Shown: positions 7,138-15,195 of the stretch, in pieces
Layout of the letters: each line of letters opens with the position of its first letter
Numbering within the stretch: the first letter of the stretch is position 1
Source of the DNA: Achromobacter aegrifaciens
GTDB taxonomy: Bacteria; Pseudomonadota; Gammaproteobacteria; Burkholderiales; Burkholderiaceae_B
Direction of reading: 5' to 3'
NCBI RefSeq assembly: GCF_902859735.1
Contig: NZ_CADIJY010000014.1
Location: 1-64,000, forward strand
Length of the DNA: 64,000 bases
Translations under genes and position numbers: made by a program
Notes under the pieces: model-generated
The model's database searches: none
Told to the model about the DNA's origin: nothing
The model's input: the letters and a program-made list of their open reading frames with translations, nothing else

Positions 7138-8942
7138 CGGAGCGCCGGTGGGACCAACGCGCGGTCCAGCAGCGCGGCCAGGCGGGCGAGCCCGGCCTCC
7201 ACCGGTCCCGAGATGTGCACGCGCAAGCACGGCCGGCCCCGCGAGGCCAACTCTTCCATGTCGCCCAAGGCCTGCGCACGCTGCATGGCGGCGAAACCCA
7301 GGGCGTGGCCGGGCGCTTCCAGCTCCTCCCCGGCGTCCGCGGTAATGAACAGGAATCGTCCGCCCGCGGGGCCGCCCTTGTGCAGCTGGCCTATGGAATG
7401 CAGGTAGCGCGGACCGAACCCGACCATGGTTGCAGCGCCGGTCGCCTGGCGCAGCCGGCAGCGCATCCCGGCGAGGCGCGCGTCATGGACCGGATTCCGG
7501 GCGACATAGGCCAGCAGCGACACGTAGTCGCCCTGATCCATTCCCGCAAAGTACGACGCCAGCAGCTCGATCGCGGTCGCCCCCTCGGCCTCGCCATGGA
7601 AGGCCAGCGCGCCTTCGACCAGCCGGGGCATAACGTCGGCTACGCCGATGCCGGCTTCGTGGCGCGCCGCCAGGGCCTGCGTGCGCGCCTTGCTGGCTTC
7701 CACGTCCGGCTGATCGAACGGATTGACGCGCAGCACGGCGGCGGCCACGGCGGTGGCCATTTCCCAACGAAAGAACTCCTGGCCGAGCGACTGGGCAGAC
7801 GGCAGTTCGCAACGCGCCACCGGGAATCCCGCAGCGGCCAGCCGCCGCATGCGCGTGTCCAGCTCGGCGCTGGGCGTATCGCTGCGCGCAAGATGGACGA
7901 ACATGCGGTCGCGGCCATAATCGCACGCATCCCCGGCGGGCTCGTGGGCCACGGGAATGATGCCCCGCCCATTCTTGCCGGTGGATTCGGCCAGCAATTG
8001 CTCGAGCCAACACCCCACGTACTCCAGCCCGGGCGCGGCCAGGATGGTGAGCTTGTTGCGGCCGTCCAATGCGGCCTCGCCCAGCAGCGCTCCCAGAAGC
8101 AACCCCGGATTGGTGCGCGCCTGGGCCTGCCCCGCGCATGCCCGCACCATGGGGCGGGCGCTGCGCAGGAATGCCGCTGGATCGTGCCCCAGCAGCGCCA
8201 GCGCGACCAGTCCGAAGGGCGACAGCACGGAGTTGCGCCCGCCCACGGACGACTCGCCCTCGAAGACGGCGGCATAACCGTCCGCCCGCGCGCGGTCCAG
8301 CATCGGAGACCCCGGATCGGTAATGGCGACAAAGCGCTGCCCCGCTTCCTGCCGTCCAAGCCGCCGCGCCACCTGTTCATGGAAGTACGCAGCGAGCATG
8401 CGCGATTCCAGGGTCGATCCGGACTTGCTGCAGACGACAAACAGGCAACGCGTGAGATCCACCGCGGACTGCACCGCGCGCACCTGGGCCGCGTCGGTGG
8501 AGTCCAGCACGTGCAGGCGCAAGCCTCCGCTGGCCACGCCCAGCGTACGGGCCAGTGCCTCCGCGCCGAGGCTGGCGCCCCCCATGCCCAGCAACACCGC
8601 ATCCGAGAACCCGGCCACGCACAACCTGCGGCAGATTGCCGTCATGCGGCCGAGCGCCCGGGGCGCCATGCCCGGTTGCAGCCAGCCCAGCCAGCGATCC
8701 TCATCGGTCCCGGTCCACAGCGTGGCGTCGCGTTGCCACAGACGCGCCATCCAGGCTTCGTTTTCGGCTTGCTCGACACGCTGGCGGATACGCGCGGCCA
8801 GACCGGCCGGCGCCTGGAAGCTGAAGCCGTTGAGCACCGCCTGACGGCCCAGGGAGACAGGGGCTCGTTCGCCGTGGCGTCTTCCCAAAAACCGGGCCGG
8901 GCGTATTGCCTGAACAGCATCGTGGGTAAGAGGAGTATGCAT
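7134..8942 (-). CDS. Phosphoglucose isomerase-like protein, stand-alone C-terminal half of TAL-PGI fusions
   Basis: A 602-residue protein with sugar-isomerase (SIS) features: GMGGASLG (residues 119-126), VLDSTDAAQV, and the phosphate-binding SKSGSTLE (172-179). LAYVARNP, MVGFGPRYLHSIGQLHKGG and ITADAGEELEAPGHALGF lie near the end. These match the isomerase half of the bifunctional transaldolase/glucose-6-phosphate isomerase of pentose-phosphate metabolism, not classical Pgi. The usual N-terminal transaldolase domain is absent, and the next gene upstream is a PRC-barrel protein. It should interconvert glucose-6-phosphate and fructose-6-phosphate. A clear ribosome site before ATG 8942 is not seen. 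Confidence 0.85.
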   Translation of the reverse strand: MHTPLTHDAVQAIRPARFLGRRHGERAPVSLGRQAVLNGFSFQAPAGLAARIRQRVEQAENEAWMARLWQRDATLWTGTDEDRWLGWLQPGMAPRALGRMTAICRRLCVAGFSDAVLLGMGGASLGAEALARTLGVASGGLRLHVLDSTDAAQVRAVQSAVDLTRCLFVVCSKSGSTLESRMLAAYFHEQVARRLGRQEAGQRFVAITDPGSPMLDRARADGYAAVFEGESSVGGRNSVLSPFGLVALALLGHDPAAFLRSARPMVRACAGQAQARTNPGLLLGALLGEAALDGRNKLTILAAPGLEYVGCWLEQLLAESTGKNGRGIIPVAHEPAGDACDYGRDRMFVHLARSDTPSAELDTRMRRLAAAGFPVARCELPSAQSLGQEFFRWEMATAVAAAVLRVNPFDQPDVEASKARTQALAARHEAGIGVADVMPRLVEGALAFHGEAEGATAIELLASYFAGMDQGDYVSLLAYVARNPVHDARLAGMRCRLRQATGAATMVGFGPRYLHSIGQLHKGGPAGGRFLFITADAGEELEAPGHALGFAAMQRAQALGDMEELASRGRPCLRVHISGPVEAGLARLAALLDRALVPPALR

Positions 8943-8995
8943 GGGAAGGGCCGGCCGACCGGCATGGGAAGAAGAAAGGGAAAAAAATGGAGGGG

Positions 8996-9019
8996 AAAAA
9001 GGGCGGCTCGCGGCCGCCC
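8996..9019 (-). terminator. Intrinsic terminator of the PRC-barrel gene
   Basis: On the minus strand a GGGCGGC / GCCGCCC stem (9019-9001, 5-base loop) is followed directly by TTTTT (9000-8996). It sits 14 bases after the stop of the gene at 9034-9432 and separates it from the isomerase gene. Confidence 0.8.
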
Positions 9020-9033
9020 TCCCGAGCTGCGCC

Positions 9034-9432
9034 CTACCAGTAGGGATCCTGGTTGTAGTACTTGTGCACGCTCAACGCCCAGCTTTCGTCCGCCATCCTG
9101 GGCCAGTCGTCCTTGTCGAAGCCCGGCGCGTTCTTCAAGACCTCCTTGTCGACATTCAGGATGAAGCACTTGCGGTCGGTGTCCAGCGTCAAGGCCGCCC
9201 ACGGAATCGCGAAGAGCTTGTCGCCCATGCCCAGGATGCCGCCGCGCGACAGCACGGCGTAGGCCACGCGTCCCCGCGGCACGTCGATCATGATGTCCTT
9301 GATCGACCCCAGGCTTTCTCCCGAGGCGTTGACGACGTCGTTGCCGTCAAGGGTGTCCGCAGCCATGATCTCGGGGCCAGGCCCGGTAGCGGAATCCTTG
9401 GGGCCGCCAACGATATTGGTTTGATGCTCCAT
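9034..9432 (-). CDS. PRC-barrel domain protein
   Basis: A 132-residue cytoplasmic protein. The PRC-barrel core runs over about residues 22-95 (AADTLDGNDVVNASGESLGSIKDIMID ... GRVAYAVLSRGGILGMGDKLFAIPWAAL ... LNVDKEVLKNAPGFDKDDWP). Proteins with this layout are widespread in beta- and alphaproteobacteria, often near osmotic or stress genes; their role is not defined. The ATG at 9432 follows AGGAGAGACGT on the minus strand. A strong intrinsic terminator follows. Confidence 0.9.
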   Translation of the reverse strand: MEHQTNIVGGPKDSATGPGPEIMAADTLDGNDVVNASGESLGSIKDIMIDVPRGRVAYAVLSRGGILGMGDKLFAIPWAALTLDTDRKCFILNVDKEVLKNAPGFDKDDWPRMADESWALSVHKYYNQDPYW

Positions 9433-9560
9433 ACGTCTCTCCTATGCGGGGACCATCCCCACGTTGAACCACGGTCATGGCTGTATCGCTACGCCATTTC
9501 TTGCTCTCGATCCGAGTGGACCTATTCAGCAAGCGCCATGCCCATCCGGCCACTCGAAGA

Positions 9561-9591
9561 CGTCCCGCCTGGCGTACGCGTTGGCGGGACG
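9561..9591 (-). terminator. GC-rich hairpin after the 59-residue gene
   Basis: Perfect 9-bp arms CGTCCCGCC (9561-9569) and GGCGGGACG (9583-9591) with a 13-base loop that itself holds a short palindrome (GCGTACGC). It lies 16 bases past the stop of the small minus-strand gene. Only a weak TCTT follows on that strand, so it may be a terminator or an RNA-protecting stem. Confidence 0.45.
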
Positions 9592-9606
9592 GTACGCAGC
9601 GGCCGC

Positions 9607-9786
9607 TCAGCCCTTGCTGCGCGCCCCAGCGCCTCGATTGCGTCGGCTTTGCTGATCCTGTCCGGTGCCTATTTGGCTGACATGGCCCTCCTTCTTGGTC
9701 CGGTTCTGCCCATCGCGGTGGCTGGCCTGGAGTTCCCGGTCGGTGTCATCGGCCGAAGGATTGGGTTTGCGGTCTTTGGGTTTCAT
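9607..9786 (-). CDS. 59-residue hydrophilic protein, function unknown
   Basis: A short minus-strand reading frame coding for a protein that begins MKPKDRKPNPSADDTDREL and ends RNRGAGARSKG. It is very rich in Lys, Arg, Asp, Gln and Gly, with no hydrophobic stretch. The ATG at 9786 follows GAGGAC at about eight bases. The stop is followed by a GC-rich hairpin. It faces the DUF421 gene head to head. Composition resembles the small disordered stress proteins found near PRC-barrel and DUF421 genes, but I recognise no named family. No other gene explains this stretch. Confidence 0.5.
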   Translation of the reverse strand: MKPKDRKPNPSADDTDRELQASHRDGQNRTKKEGHVSQIGTGQDQQSRRNRGAGARSKG

Positions 9787-9893
9787 GGCGGTCGTCCTCG
9801 TGATGGATCACTACCTCTCAGCAAATGCCATGCCCCCACTGCGTCTGTGCCGGCGCTGCCCGCACGCGGCACGGCGCTTGCTATCGAAACGCC

Positions 9894-10427
9894 ATGGAAA
9901 AATTCGCCCAAATCTTCGAGTTGCAGGCGGGCTTTGCCGAAATGATCATCCGCGGCACGACCATGTATTGGGTGCTGTACGCGTTGCTGCGTATTTCCGG
10001 CAGACGTGACATGGGCTCCCTGGGAATGGCGGACATGCTGGTGCTGGTCTTGGTGGCGGATGCCGCGGGCAATGCCATGTCGGGCGATTCGTACTCCATG
10101 GGGGACGGCATCATCGTTGTCGCCACCATAGTCGGCTGGAGCTACCTGCTGGATCGGGTGGGCTATTACGTTCCTCCCTTGCGTCGCCTGCTTGAGCCAC
10201 AGCGCGTCTGCCTGATCCGGTCCGGCAAAGTGCTGGTCCATGGACTCAGGAAAGAGCACATCACCCGCAGCGAACTGATGGAGCAACTAAGGTTGAAAGG
10301 CGTCGCCAACCTGGCTGAGGTCGAAAGAGCCTATCTGGAGGCAACAGGAGAGTTCAGTGTGGTCCGCGTGCAAGAGCGCTCCAAGGCGGGCGCCTCCACG
10401 CTGGAAGACGACGATGCCTGCGGTTAG
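9894..10427 (+). CDS. DUF421 (YetF-like) membrane protein
   Basis: A 177-residue protein with membrane helices near residues 20-35 (MIIRGTTMYWVLYALLRISGRRDMG), 40-60 (MADMLVLVLVADAAGNAM) and 70-90. A soluble C-terminal domain follows, with the family motif LRKEHITRSELMEQLRLKGV and then VERAYLEATGEFSVV. This is the DUF421/YetF layout, a conserved inner-membrane family of unknown role. ATG 9894 begins the membrane domain; the frame upstream is not family-like. It belongs with the nearby MscS, PRC-barrel and small stress-type genes. Confidence 0.88.
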   Translation: MEKFAQIFELQAGFAEMIIRGTTMYWVLYALLRISGRRDMGSLGMADMLVLVLVADAAGNAMSGDSYSMGDGIIVVATIVGWSYLLDRVGYYVPPLRRLLEPQRVCLIRSGKVLVHGLRKEHITRSELMEQLRLKGVANLAEVERAYLEATGEFSVVRVQERSKAGASTLEDDDACG

Positions 10428-10642
10428 CGTCCACCCGCAGCAGGAATGCGCACGACCGGCGAGGAAGCGGCGCGAATCGGTATATTTTTCCGGTGCGTTC
10501 GAGCTTGGGATGGAACGCCCGCTAGCGACGCGAGGCGTTCACAGGGCAAAGCACCTTTCCTTTCAGGATCACCGAGAGCCGTGCGCAGCCGGGCATGACG
10601 CTTGCGGATAGGTCCCAGCATTTCCCACATAGGAGCGTACTC

Positions 10643-10993
10643 ATGAAAATCCGAGCCTTCACCTACGCGCTGGCCCTGTCCGCCGGACTGGCTTCGGCCG
10701 GTGCGCTGGCGCAGTCAGCCATGCCCACCTCGCCGTCCAACACGCCCAACGACAGCACCGCCGTCCCCCCCAACCAGCCCGTGCCGCCCGGACAGAAGCC
10801 GCCCGCGCCAAATGCGACGCCGAACACGCCGACCAACCCGCCCAACCTGAACAAGAGCGACCACACCCGGTCGGACATGCACAAGACAGACAAGCAGGGT
10901 CGCCACCGCGAGGCCAACGACAACGTGCCCAGTACCAAGGGCGGTGGCGCGGCGCCGCCTCCGGGCTACCCGAACTCGGGCGGTTCCAAGTAA
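10643..10993 (+). CDS. Exported Pro/Asn-rich small protein
   Basis: A 116-residue protein with a typical signal peptide (MKIRAFTYALALSAGLASAGALA, cut before QSAMPT). The mature part is low complexity: PNQPVPPGQKPPAPN, TPNTPTNPPNLN, then a charged SDHTRSDMHKTDKQGRHRE stretch and a GGGAAPPPG end. It is probably an unstructured periplasmic protein. The ATG at 10643 follows TAGGAG. The 215 bases upstream hold no gene; they probably carry its promoter. No function is recognised. Confidence 0.75.
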   Translation: MKIRAFTYALALSAGLASAGALAQSAMPTSPSNTPNDSTAVPPNQPVPPGQKPPAPNATPNTPTNPPNLNKSDHTRSDMHKTDKQGRHREANDNVPSTKGGGAAPPPGYPNSGGSK

Positions 10994-11176
10994 GCGCGCA
11001 ACGACGACGTGAACGCGAACCGCATACGGGCGTAGTTGTTTAGTTGTGTAAAGCACGTCCGGCAGGTTCTTCACACTCCTTAAAAGACCTCGGAAAGATT
11101 CATTCGACTGGATCGATACATTGCGCGGCAGCGGTCTGCGGACCTCCAAAAAACTGCCGTGCAAGCGAGGTTGCCC

Positions 11177-12133
11177 ATGTCGGAAGTCGTCGTCTATGTC
11201 AGAAGCCAGCCCCGGCTGGGCGACCAGATCGTCGCCCTGCCGGCGCTCTATCAACTGAAAACCTGGTGGGCTTCCAGGCGGATCCGGGTGGTGGCCCGCG
11301 ACGACCTGGCCGGCTTCTACCGCGGCGTGCCCTGGGTCGACGAGTTCGTCCGGGCCGCCACGTTCGGTGACTATCTGCGCACGCTCAAGAAGCACACCCC
11401 GGTTTGCGTCAGCCTGCATCACAGCAGCGAACGCTTCGGCCTGATCAACCTGCTGCGCCGGCCAACCATGCGCTTCGGTTTTCACAACGCGCGGATGAGC
11501 GACCTGGCCTGGACGCACTCCCATCGCAAGAGCGTTGCCGAATACATCGGCTTGGCCAATCTCCGGCTGTTGGCGTCGTACCGGCAGTTCGACGCCGAGG
11601 CCGTGGCGCGCCGCTGCTTCCAGACGCTGGCCCAGCCGCACCAGCATGCCGAGCAGGGGGCCGACGTGGTCCTGATCCCGGGCGGCGGGTCTGGCGCGTT
11701 CAAGCGCTGGAGCCTGCTGAACTACCTGCGCTTGGCTGAGAGGCTAAAGCTGCTGCTGGGCCCGGACACCCGCTACCTGTTCGTGCTGGGAGAACAAGAG
11801 GTCATCGAACGCGACAAGCTGGAAGCCATGCGGCGTCCTGAATTTTCCATCGCCTACTGCCGCTCGGTGCCGGAGCTCAGCGCTCTCATGCTGCGTGCGC
11901 GCCTGATCGTGGCCAACGATTGCGGCCCGTCGCATATCGCCCAAGGCGCTTGCGTGCCCTACGTGGGCGTATTCAACGAGTCCAACCCGGAGTGGTTCTG
12001 GGACCGCCCCTACTCCGCCGCGGTCGTTCCCCGCCATCCCCGCGACGGCATCAATTCCATCACGCCCGACGATGTGCTGGGCGCCTGCCGCAAAGTCCTG
12101 GAGCATCATGCGCATCCTGCATACGCTGGCTGA
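11177..12133 (+). CDS. Glycosyltransferase family 9 (heptosyltransferase-like)
   Basis: A 318-residue cytoplasmic GT-B enzyme of family 9, which adds heptose or related sugars to the LPS core. The N-terminus VVVYVRSQPRLGDQIVALPALYQLK (residues 4-28) replaces the usual RxxxIGDxL motif. The C-terminal half has VVLIPGGGSGAFKRW, then a sugar-nucleotide site, LIVANDCGPSHIAQGACVPYVGVF, the family's GPxH...A motif. The start at ATG 11177 has GCGAGG upstream. Its end overlaps the next glycosyltransferase by 26 bases, so the two are co-translated. The 183 bases upstream of it are non-coding. Confidence 0.88.
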   Translation: MSEVVVYVRSQPRLGDQIVALPALYQLKTWWASRRIRVVARDDLAGFYRGVPWVDEFVRAATFGDYLRTLKKHTPVCVSLHHSSERFGLINLLRRPTMRFGFHNARMSDLAWTHSHRKSVAEYIGLANLRLLASYRQFDAEAVARRCFQTLAQPHQHAEQGADVVLIPGGGSGAFKRWSLLNYLRLAERLKLLLGPDTRYLFVLGEQEVIERDKLEAMRRPEFSIAYCRSVPELSALMLRARLIVANDCGPSHIAQGACVPYVGVFNESNPEWFWDRPYSAAVVPRHPRDGINSITPDDVLGACRKVLEHHAHPAYAG

Positions 12134-13226
12134 GCGCAGCCTGGGCGGGCTGGAATTCCGCGTCCTCGAGCAATCCTCCTGGCTGCAGCGCCATGGCTAC
12201 GAAGTGGCGATCGCGGCTCCGGCGGACAGCGAAATCGGGCGCGAAGCCCGGCAGCGCGGCCTGCGCGCCGTGGACATAGACTTCGACGTCGCCTACTCGC
12301 CGGCCACGGTCCTGAAGCTGCGGCGCGCGGTCAAGACGCTGCGCATCGACCTGATCGACAGCCACAGTCGCGCCGACGGCAAGACCGCCGCGCTGTGCCG
12401 CGACCTGTGCTCGGTCGTCAGGACGCGCCACTTCGCCAAGCCCATGCCTTCCTCGCCGCGTCGCCGGCTGGAATGGAAAATCGGCTGCGACCACGTCATC
12501 GCGACCAGCCTGCTGGGCAAGCAGGAACTCGTCGCGGCGCGCCTGGCGCCCGCGCAGCGGATCAGCGTGGTCGGAGAATGGGCCGCGGACGAATTCTTCC
12601 AATCCGGCGACACGCCGCAGTCACGCCTGCGCACCCGGCAAGCACTGGGCATCCGTGCCCCCGACAGCGCCTGCGTCATTGCCACCATAGGCATGCTGCG
12701 TCCCGAGAAGGGCCAGTCCGATCTGTTGCGCGTGGTGCACCGGCTTCGCCGCCAGGGCCTGCCCGCCATCGCGCTGGTGGTCGGCATGCCCACCGCCAGC
12801 ACCAAGCCCTATGCCTATGCGCTGCACCAGCTGACCGTGGATCTGGGCATTTCCGAACATGTGGTGTTCGCCGGTCATCGCAACAATATTGCGGAGATGA
12901 TCCGCGCCGCCGACGTGGTGCTGGTGCCTTCGGCCACCGAAGCCTGGTCGCGCGTGGTACCCGAGTCGTTCGCCACGCGCCGCCCCGTGGTCGCCAGCGA
13001 CGTGGGCGGATTGCCGGAAATCGTCACGCCGGGCCAGACCGGTTGGCTGGCTGCGCCGGGCGACGTCGCCGGCTACGCGGACCGCATCATGCAAATCCGC
13101 AGCGATCCGGGACAAACCGAAGCCATGATCGGTAACGCCCGGGCCTACGCCGAAGCCAATTTCCGGCTTGCGGGCAAGATGTTCAGCACCTTGGAAGCGT
13201 ACAAGCGGGCATTGCGTCCCGCCTGA
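12108..13226 (+). CDS. Glycosyltransferase family 4
   Basis: A 372-residue GT-B enzyme. The N-terminal acceptor domain starts MRILHTLAERSLGGLEFRVLEQ, with the Gly-Gly loop of GT4 enzymes. The donor domain has IATIGMLRPEKGQSDLLRVV and the EX7E-type region VLVPSATEAWSRVVPESFATRRPVVASDVGGLPEIV. The start at 12108 lies inside the upstream GT9 gene, with CTGGAG before it. Together they probably build a surface glycan such as LPS core. Confidence 0.9.
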   Translation: MRILHTLAERSLGGLEFRVLEQSSWLQRHGYEVAIAAPADSEIGREARQRGLRAVDIDFDVAYSPATVLKLRRAVKTLRIDLIDSHSRADGKTAALCRDLCSVVRTRHFAKPMPSSPRRRLEWKIGCDHVIATSLLGKQELVAARLAPAQRISVVGEWAADEFFQSGDTPQSRLRTRQALGIRAPDSACVIATIGMLRPEKGQSDLLRVVHRLRRQGLPAIALVVGMPTASTKPYAYALHQLTVDLGISEHVVFAGHRNNIAEMIRAADVVLVPSATEAWSRVVPESFATRRPVVASDVGGLPEIVTPGQTGWLAAPGDVAGYADRIMQIRSDPGQTEAMIGNARAYAEANFRLAGKMFSTLEAYKRALRPA

Positions 13227-13290
13227 AGGGCGGACGCCACGGCGGAAGGGGTATCATGGTGCCCCCGATTTGTTTACCCGATTCAGTACC

Positions 13291-13896
13291 GTGACCAAGC
13301 CCGCCCTACTGCTCGTTCTGGCAATCGCCTTGACGGGTTGCTCCAAGCAGGAAGAGACCCCCTGGGAACGGCTTCAAGCCGCCACGCCGCAACTGCAGCT
13401 GGCCGCCAACACGCCGGAAGCGGCGGTGAAATCCTGGTGGCAGGTGCGCGACGCGCACGACCGCTATACCGCCACCGCCTGCAAGGAACTGGCCGAACTC
13501 TACCGTCCCTTCAGCGCCGCCGAAGACTCGCTGAGCACCGCACAGCTGCAGGCCCGGCAGAACGGCGACCAAAAATGCAGCGTCGAGATCTACGAGCGCA
13601 GTGTCGTCAACGTCGATGTCCAATCCGACACGCGCGCCTTCGTCGTCGCCCAGATCCGCAACACCACGCCCTCCACGCCCGGCTTTCCGGTGGACAACGA
13701 CGAACGCGACCGCAAGGAGCGCGGCGTGCGCATGCAGTACCTGCTGGAACGCGCCGACAAGACCCAGGACTGGAAGATCGCCCAGGTGTATGGCCGCAAC
13801 CGGTATTGCGAAGTGGCCCCGGTCAACGGCTGGTGCCCGCTGTACAACCGCACGGCGGGGTCGGCGAATAGTTATGTGTTTGAGTTCAGCCAATAG
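13291..13896 (+). CDS. Putative lipoprotein, function unknown
   Basis: A 201-residue protein starting at GTG 13291. The leader TKPALLLVLAIALTGC ends in a lipobox (LTGC), so the mature protein should be lipid-anchored. The body has a ring of Cys residues (CKELAELYRPF, KCSVEIYERSVV, YCEVAPVNGWCPLYN) that could form disulfides. No named domain is recognised. It follows the two glycosyltransferases with a 64-base gap and is closed by a hairpin. Confidence 0.72.
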   Translation: MTKPALLLVLAIALTGCSKQEETPWERLQAATPQLQLAANTPEAAVKSWWQVRDAHDRYTATACKELAELYRPFSAAEDSLSTAQLQARQNGDQKCSVEIYERSVVNVDVQSDTRAFVVAQIRNTTPSTPGFPVDNDERDRKERGVRMQYLLERADKTQDWKIAQVYGRNRYCEVAPVNGWCPLYNRTAGSANSYVFEFSQ

Positions 13897-13905
13897 GTGA
13901 GGCGC

Positions 13906-13926
13906 GGGCAGAAACGCGTTCTGCCC
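13906..13926. terminator. Hairpin between convergent genes
   Basis: Perfect 8-bp arms GGGCAGAA (13906-13913) and TTCTGCCC (13919-13926) with a 5-base loop, between the stops of the lipoprotein gene (+) and the OsmC gene (-). A pyrimidine tract CCCTCCTCTT follows on the plus strand. It probably ends transcription from both sides. Confidence 0.55.
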
Positions 13927-13935
13927 CCCTCCTCT

Positions 13936-14325
13936 TCAGGCCACCAGGAACACAGCAGGCCGGACCCGCACCGTCTTGCCCAACGTGCGCGCAACCGGCG
14001 ATGCCTGCGCCGCGCAGCGAACCAGATCCTGCTGCGCCGCCGTCAGCGCCGCAGCGAAGCGCAAACTCACCTCGAATCCGGTTTCGTCATCCTGACGATC
14101 GATATTCACCTGCACCGTCGCCTCGGGCAACGCGACGCCGGCGCGGTCCGCGGCCATGCCGATGGACATGCAGACACAGGCCGCGAGCGCGCTTTCAAGG
14201 AGTTCGTGCGGCCGCATGCCCGTGGTTCCTCCCTTGCCGTTCTTTTGCGTGTCGGAGAGCAGGACGTTTTGGCCGTTCGTTACTTCCACGCCATAGGGCA
14301 CGCCCACCCGTTTCGCCTTCACCAT
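13936..14325 (-). CDS. OsmC-family protein
   Basis: A 129-residue OsmC/Ohr-fold protein: an N-terminal beta region (GVEVTNGQNVLLSDTQKNGKGG), then the central helix MRPHELLESALAACVCMSIGMAADRAG, then a beta-alpha-beta end (VQVNIDRQDDETGFEVSLRF ... VRCAAQASPVARTL). OsmC proteins reduce organic hydroperoxides with two Cys; here one Cys is in the AACVC helix and another in VRCAAQ, in the expected places. The ATG at 14325 follows CAGGAGA on the minus strand. Confidence 0.88.
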   Translation of the reverse strand: MVKAKRVGVPYGVEVTNGQNVLLSDTQKNGKGGTTGMRPHELLESALAACVCMSIGMAADRAGVALPEATVQVNIDRQDDETGFEVSLRFAAALTAAQQDLVRCAAQASPVARTLGKTVRVRPAVFLVA

Positions 14326-14721
14326 GCGGGTCTCCTGTCGAAGATGAAAGAGCCGACAGGCTAGGCCTGGATCGGGGACCGGGGAAGGCCAGCGGAGATG
14401 CTGGTATGGGATGTGACAGGGTGGACGTCATTGCAGCGCAACCGAAAAAATGGGGCTGCACGCGACCTGGCAGCACGGATACACCGTGCTCACCGACGGG
14501 CCCGCCGAAGGCGTAACATCCTCGGGGCTGACCCTCGACGATCCGAAGGAGCCGTTCGCGTGGGCTCCAGGCGCCAGCTCTGGCTCGTCGCCCTTGAGTT
14601 CTGTCTGGAACAATTAGGCAGATTTTTTGAACTTTTAGGCAGAATTCCGATTTGAAAAAGTGATTCACTCACGGTTCAGGCAAGCTTTCGCCTGCCATGC
14701 CCGCCCACCAAGGATTCCTCC
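14326..14721. other. Intergenic stretch between osmC-like gene and iorAB
   Basis: No gene is clearly supported in these 396 bases. The left part is GC-rich; a 55-codon plus-strand frame (14450-14617) has GC-ending codons but no ribosome site. The right part (about 14600-14665) is AT-rich and holds a 9-bp direct repeat TTAGGCAGA (14614-14622 and 14635-14643, 21 bp apart). It probably contains the promoter and control sites of the molybdenum hydroxylase operon. Confidence 0.5.
14614..14643 (+). promoter_or_regulatory. Phased direct repeat upstream of iorAB, possible operator
   Basis: Two copies of TTAGGCAGA start exactly 21 bp apart (two helical turns), 80-110 bases before the iorA start, in an AT-rich patch. 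The spacing suits a dimeric activator or repressor on one face of DNA. No regulator gene is adjacent. Confidence 0.35.
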
Positions 14722-15195
14722 ATGACCCAACTTCAAATCAATGGCCAGGCCAAGGATATCGACGTCCCGGGCGAAACGCCCTTGCTCTGGACTTTACGGG
14801 ATGAACTCGGCATGACCGGCACCAAATTCGGGTGCGGCATGGCGTTGTGCGGCGCCTGTACCGTGCACATGGACGGCGCGCCAATCCGGTCCTGTGTCAC
14901 CCCGCTCTCCGCCGTGGCAGGCCACAGCATCACGACCATCGAAGGGATAGAGGCGGATGCGGTCGGCCGGGCGGTGCAGCAAGCCTGGATAGAACAGAAC
15001 GTTGCCCAATGCGGCTACTGCCAGGCGGGCCAGATCATGACGGCGGTAAGCCTGCTCAAGGTCTCGGCGCAGCCGACCGACCAAGACATCGAGGACGCCA
15101 TGAGCGGCAATATCTGCCGTTGCGGCACCTATCCTCGCATCCGCGCAGCCATCCAGCAGGCGGCCAGGCTCCTCGCCCAGGGAGGCAAGCAATGA
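14722..15195 (+). CDS. iorA: Molybdenum hydroxylase small subunit, two [2Fe-2S] clusters (IorA-like)
   Basis: A 157-residue iron-sulfur subunit of the xanthine oxidase family, like isoquinoline 1-oxidoreductase alpha. A plant-type cluster uses C38, C43, C46 and C58. The family-specific second cluster uses C97, C100, C132 and C134 (QCGYC ... CRCG). It carries electrons from the molybdenum centre of the large subunit. The stop overlaps the next start (ATGA at 15192). The real substrate may be an aldehyde or N-heterocycle. Confidence 0.92.
   Translation: MTQLQINGQAKDIDVPGETPLLWTLRDELGMTGTKFGCGMALCGACTVHMDGAPIRSCVTPLSAVAGHSITTIEGIEADAVGRAVQQAWIEQNVAQCGYCQAGQIMTAVSLLKVSAQPTDQDIEDAMSGNICRCGTYPRIRAAIQQAARLLAQGGKQ

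Noticed and set aside
7215-9164. A 649-codon plus-strand frame across the isomerase and PRC-barrel genes
   Set aside because: Both minus-strand genes have clear families and good starts; the long frame is a GC-bias artefact.
14450-14617. A 55-codon plus-strand frame before iorA with GC-rich third positions
   Set aside because: No ribosome site, no recognisable protein, and an opposite-strand frame looks equally coding. It ends inside the AT-rich control region.
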